This document shows, in pieces, positions 61,876 through 64,000 of a stretch of 64,000 nt of DNA. How positions within the stretch are numbered: position 1 is the first letter of the stretch; every line of letters begins with the position of its first letter. The translations under genes were made by a program, and so were the position numbers. The DNA comes from Pedobacter sp. ok626 (GTDB lineage: Bacteria; Bacteroidota; Bacteroidia; Sphingobacteriales; Sphingobacteriaceae). Under the pieces are notes generated by a model, which was given only the letters and a program-made list of their open reading frames with translations, had not been told where the DNA came from and did not search any database. The stretch is taken from the NCBI RefSeq assembly GCF_900100435.1, contig NZ_FNEX01000017.1, positions 1 to 64,000 on the forward strand, in the 5' to 3' direction.

Positions 61876-64000
61876 AAAACAATCCCAACAAATCCTTTTT
61901 GGAAAGTGTCTTATAGATTGATGTTTCCGTTTTGATCAGATCATCTACCAAATCCTTCTTGGTATCTTGTAACTTCATGATCTTATCTTCAATCGTATCC
62001 GGACAAATTAACCGTACGGCAACCACATTCTTTTCCTGCCCTATTCGGTAAGTACGATCAATAGCTTGATTTTCTACTGCTGGATTCCACCACGGATCTA
62101 CGATATAAACATAATCGGCCTTAGTCAAATTTAATCCCACCCCACCGGCTTTCAAACTAATCAAGAACACTCGTACCTCAGGATTATCTTGAAATGAAGC
62201 CACCGCTCCAGCTCTATTTCTGGTTTGTCCGGTTAGGTACTCATGGGCAATCCCTCGTTCATAAAGCTCCTTCCTGATCAAGTCAAGCATCCCTACAAAC
62301 TGCGAGAAAACCAATATCTTATGATTTGGCGATTTATTTTCAATCTGCTCCAGCAATGTTTCCATTTTAGATGATGCATTGCCATAAAACTTATCATCCT
62401 TTAACAATTCGGCAGAGTTACAAATTTGTCTCAATCTCGTGATGCCCTGCAAAATATGCATACTACTTTTCTGCAATTCATCTTCAGCAACACCTGCTAT
62501 ATAATCTTTGATGTCCTGTACCGCAGCCTCATACACCTCTCGCTGCTCTGTACCCATTTCGCAATAAATCACCATTTCCGTTTTATCCGGCAATTCCTTC
62601 GCTACCTGCTCTTTAGTCCTCCGCAAAATAAAAGGGCTAATCCTTTGCTGCAATTCCTTTGCACGCTTCGTCTCCTTAAATTGATCAATAGGCACAGAAT
62701 ACAATTCTTTAAACTGCTGCTTGCTCCCCAGTAAGCCCGGACAGGCAAACGACAACTGACCATATAAATCAAAAGTGTTGTTCTCTATGGGAGTACCTGT
62801 TAAAGCTACTTTATTCCGCGACTGCAAAAGCCGTACAGCTTTATATCGCTGCGAATCTGGGTTTTTAATCGTTTGCGACTCATCTAAAAACACATAATTA
62901 AACCGGTAGCCCTTCAAAAAGTTGATGTCAGCCAATAACGTCCCATAAGAAGTAAGGATAAGTTCATACTGATCAAATTCATGACTATTTTTCAACCTGT
63001 CGGCACCATAAATGGTCCGTATTTTAATAGAAGGGGCAAATTTTGCAACCTCGGCCTGCCAGTTAAAAATTAAAGAAGCTGGCACAACAACCAGATTGGT
63101 GTTATGTGTCGATTTTTCCCTTTGAGTAAGTATAAAAGCAATGATTTGGATGGTTTTACCCAATCCCATATCATCAGCCAAACAAGCCCCGAAGTTAAAA
63201 TCATCCAGGAAGTTAAGCCAGTTTACCCCATCGTGCTGATATCCCCGTAACTCTGCATTTAAAGTATCTGGTATTCTTACAGGAGTTATACTTTCCGGCC
63301 CAGATAGCTTTCCACGGTACATCGCCAGCTGGTCTTTTACCGCCTCATCAAAAAGTTGCTCTTCGTACAACTCAGCGATCATATTGTAATTGATCTTATG
63401 TGTATGTATCGTATCATCAACCACCTCTCCGGCACTAAAGTAACTGGTAAATTTCTCTACCCACTCATCCGGCAAAATCCCCATCGTTCCATCATCCAGC
63501 TTGATAAATTTACTCTTGTTACGGATAGACTTATGCAGGTGCTTCAAAGAGATCGCCTCCCCGTTATACTCAACCTTTGCGACCGTCTCAAACCAATCTA
63601 TACCACTAATCACCTTGATGGATATGTCAGCTTTAAACTGGCTCAGATTATTATTATTCAGCTTATTGAAACCCATAATCGTAATGCCCTTACTGCGCCA
63701 TGCCTCAAAAGCATCCAAAAACCATCCTATATCGAGAAAATGTTTACGGTGCATATAAAAGCAATCCATTTTCATTTCCTCATCCAATTGCTCTTCAAAA
63801 AAAGGATGTTGTTTCGCAATATTGGATACAAATTGCAGCTCTTGCTCTTCGTCTCTGCGCAATTTAAATGTATTCCCATACTTATCCTTCCCAATGATCT
63901 GTTTTCGGGAAAGTACCGGAATTTCGGTGTTACTGTAACGCATTACAGGGGTAATCAATACAAAATCTTCCGACTCGGATAAATAAATCAGTTGCTCGTT
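61874..64000 (-). CDS. SNF2-family ATP-dependent helicase, C-terminal part (cut by window edge)
   Basis: 709 residues are visible and the frame is still open at base 64000, so the N-terminus lies outside. Superfamily-2 motifs are complete: Walker A ADDMGLGKTIQ, TSYGTLLADINFL, the DEAH-like box LDESQTIKN, LTGTPIENNTFDLYGQL, QRISPFILRRTK, VFSQFVGMLDLI, LISLKAGGVGLNLTKADYVY and QAIDRTYRIGQ. Bacterial proteins of this kind (HepA/RapA-like or SNF2 with N-terminal SWIM or SNF2-associated domains) move on double-stranded DNA; the cellular role is not known. The TTG at 63958 is not the true start, because the upstream codons NEQLIYLSESEDFV continue the protein. Confidence 0.92.
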   Translation of the reverse strand, partial: NEQLIYLSESEDFVLITPVMRYSNTEIPVLSRKQIIGKDKYGNTFKLRRDEEQELQFVSNIAKQHPFFEEQLDEEMKMDCFYMHRKHFLDIGWFLDAFEAWRSKGITIMGFNKLNNNNLSQFKADISIKVISGIDWFETVAKVEYNGEAISLKHLHKSIRNKSKFIKLDDGTMGILPDEWVEKFTSYFSAGEVVDDTIHTHKINYNMIAELYEEQLFDEAVKDQLAMYRGKLSGPESITPVRIPDTLNAELRGYQHDGVNWLNFLDDFNFGACLADDMGLGKTIQIIAFILTQREKSTHNTNLVVVPASLIFNWQAEVAKFAPSIKIRTIYGADRLKNSHEFDQYELILTSYGTLLADINFLKGYRFNYVFLDESQTIKNPDSQRYKAVRLLQSRNKVALTGTPIENNTFDLYGQLSFACPGLLGSKQQFKELYSVPIDQFKETKRAKELQQRISPFILRRTKEQVAKELPDKTEMVIYCEMGTEQREVYEAAVQDIKDYIAGVAEDELQKSSMHILQGITRLRQICNSAELLKDDKFYGNASSKMETLLEQIENKSPNHKILVFSQFVGMLDLIRKELYERGIAHEYLTGQTRNRAGAVASFQDNPEVRVFLISLKAGGVGLNLTKADYVYIVDPWWNPAVENQAIDRTYRIGQEKNVVAVRLICPDTIEDKIMKLQDTKKDLVDDLIKTETSIYKTLSKKDLLGLF

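Noticed and set aside
63956..63958. TTG as the start of the SNF2 helicase
   Set aside because: The frame continues without a stop to the window edge and the upstream codons look like normal protein sequence.

Overview
The window looks like chromosome of a Sphingobacteriaceae member, most likely Pedobacter or a close relative. The evidence is three SusC/SusD-type outer-membrane uptake loci, two ECF sigma/FecR pairs, moderate-to-low GC, a bL32-YceD-PlsX-FabH-AccB-AccC block, and promoters of the Bacteroidetes type (TTTG, about 20 bp, TAnnTTTG). The genus is inferred from gene style only.

Layout. 1-253 is the 5' end of an IS1182-like transposase. 335-8614 (minus strand) is ECF sigma, FecR, SusC, SusD and a TlpA-like thioredoxin; the susC is split by one extra base in an A8 tract. 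8690-9985 holds an 11-bp-period repeat, a VOC protein, a terminator and four tRNAs arranged as two copies of fMet-Glu. 9986-17053 is housekeeping: era, der, a CtpA-type S41 protease, murQ, an unknown protein, a Bax-inhibitor-1 protein and a secreted repeat protein. 17204-27576 is an aspartate-family block: promoter, SAM riboswitch, metH and metF on the plus strand, then thrABC on the minus strand behind a Thr/Ile-rich leader peptide and attenuator. 27743-41268 is mostly core genes: rsgA, dtd, mazG, a HIT protein, greA, a 2-hydroxyacid dehydrogenase, rsmA, pdxA, yceD, rpmF, plsX, fabH, accB, accC, tatC, rpiB and an M28 peptidase.

The right third is accessory. 41421-48003 (minus) is SusC, SusD, a fasciclin-domain lipoprotein and an Ig/PKD-like lipoprotein, with no sigma/FecR pair of its own. 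48417-60165 (plus) is ECF sigma, FecR, STN-containing SusC, SusD, a small lipoprotein, an M16 metallopeptidase and a DUF5018/beta-propeller lipoprotein. A strong terminator follows, then a secreted metallophosphoesterase. A SNF2-family helicase runs off the right edge.

How the parts work together. In the two sigma/FecR loci, a substrate-loaded SusC with an STN domain is expected to signal through periplasmic FecR to free the sigma factor. In both loci the fecR-susC gap carries a hairpin whose U-tract lies on the antisense strand, and a TAnnTTTG motif on that same strand overlaps the susC start codon. This suggests a small antisense RNA of about 90-105 nt in each. Methionine and threonine synthesis, which share homoserine, sit next to each other, each behind a different RNA sensor (S-box aptamer and leader-peptide attenuator). 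Nothing was run computationally: all calls come from reading the sequence.
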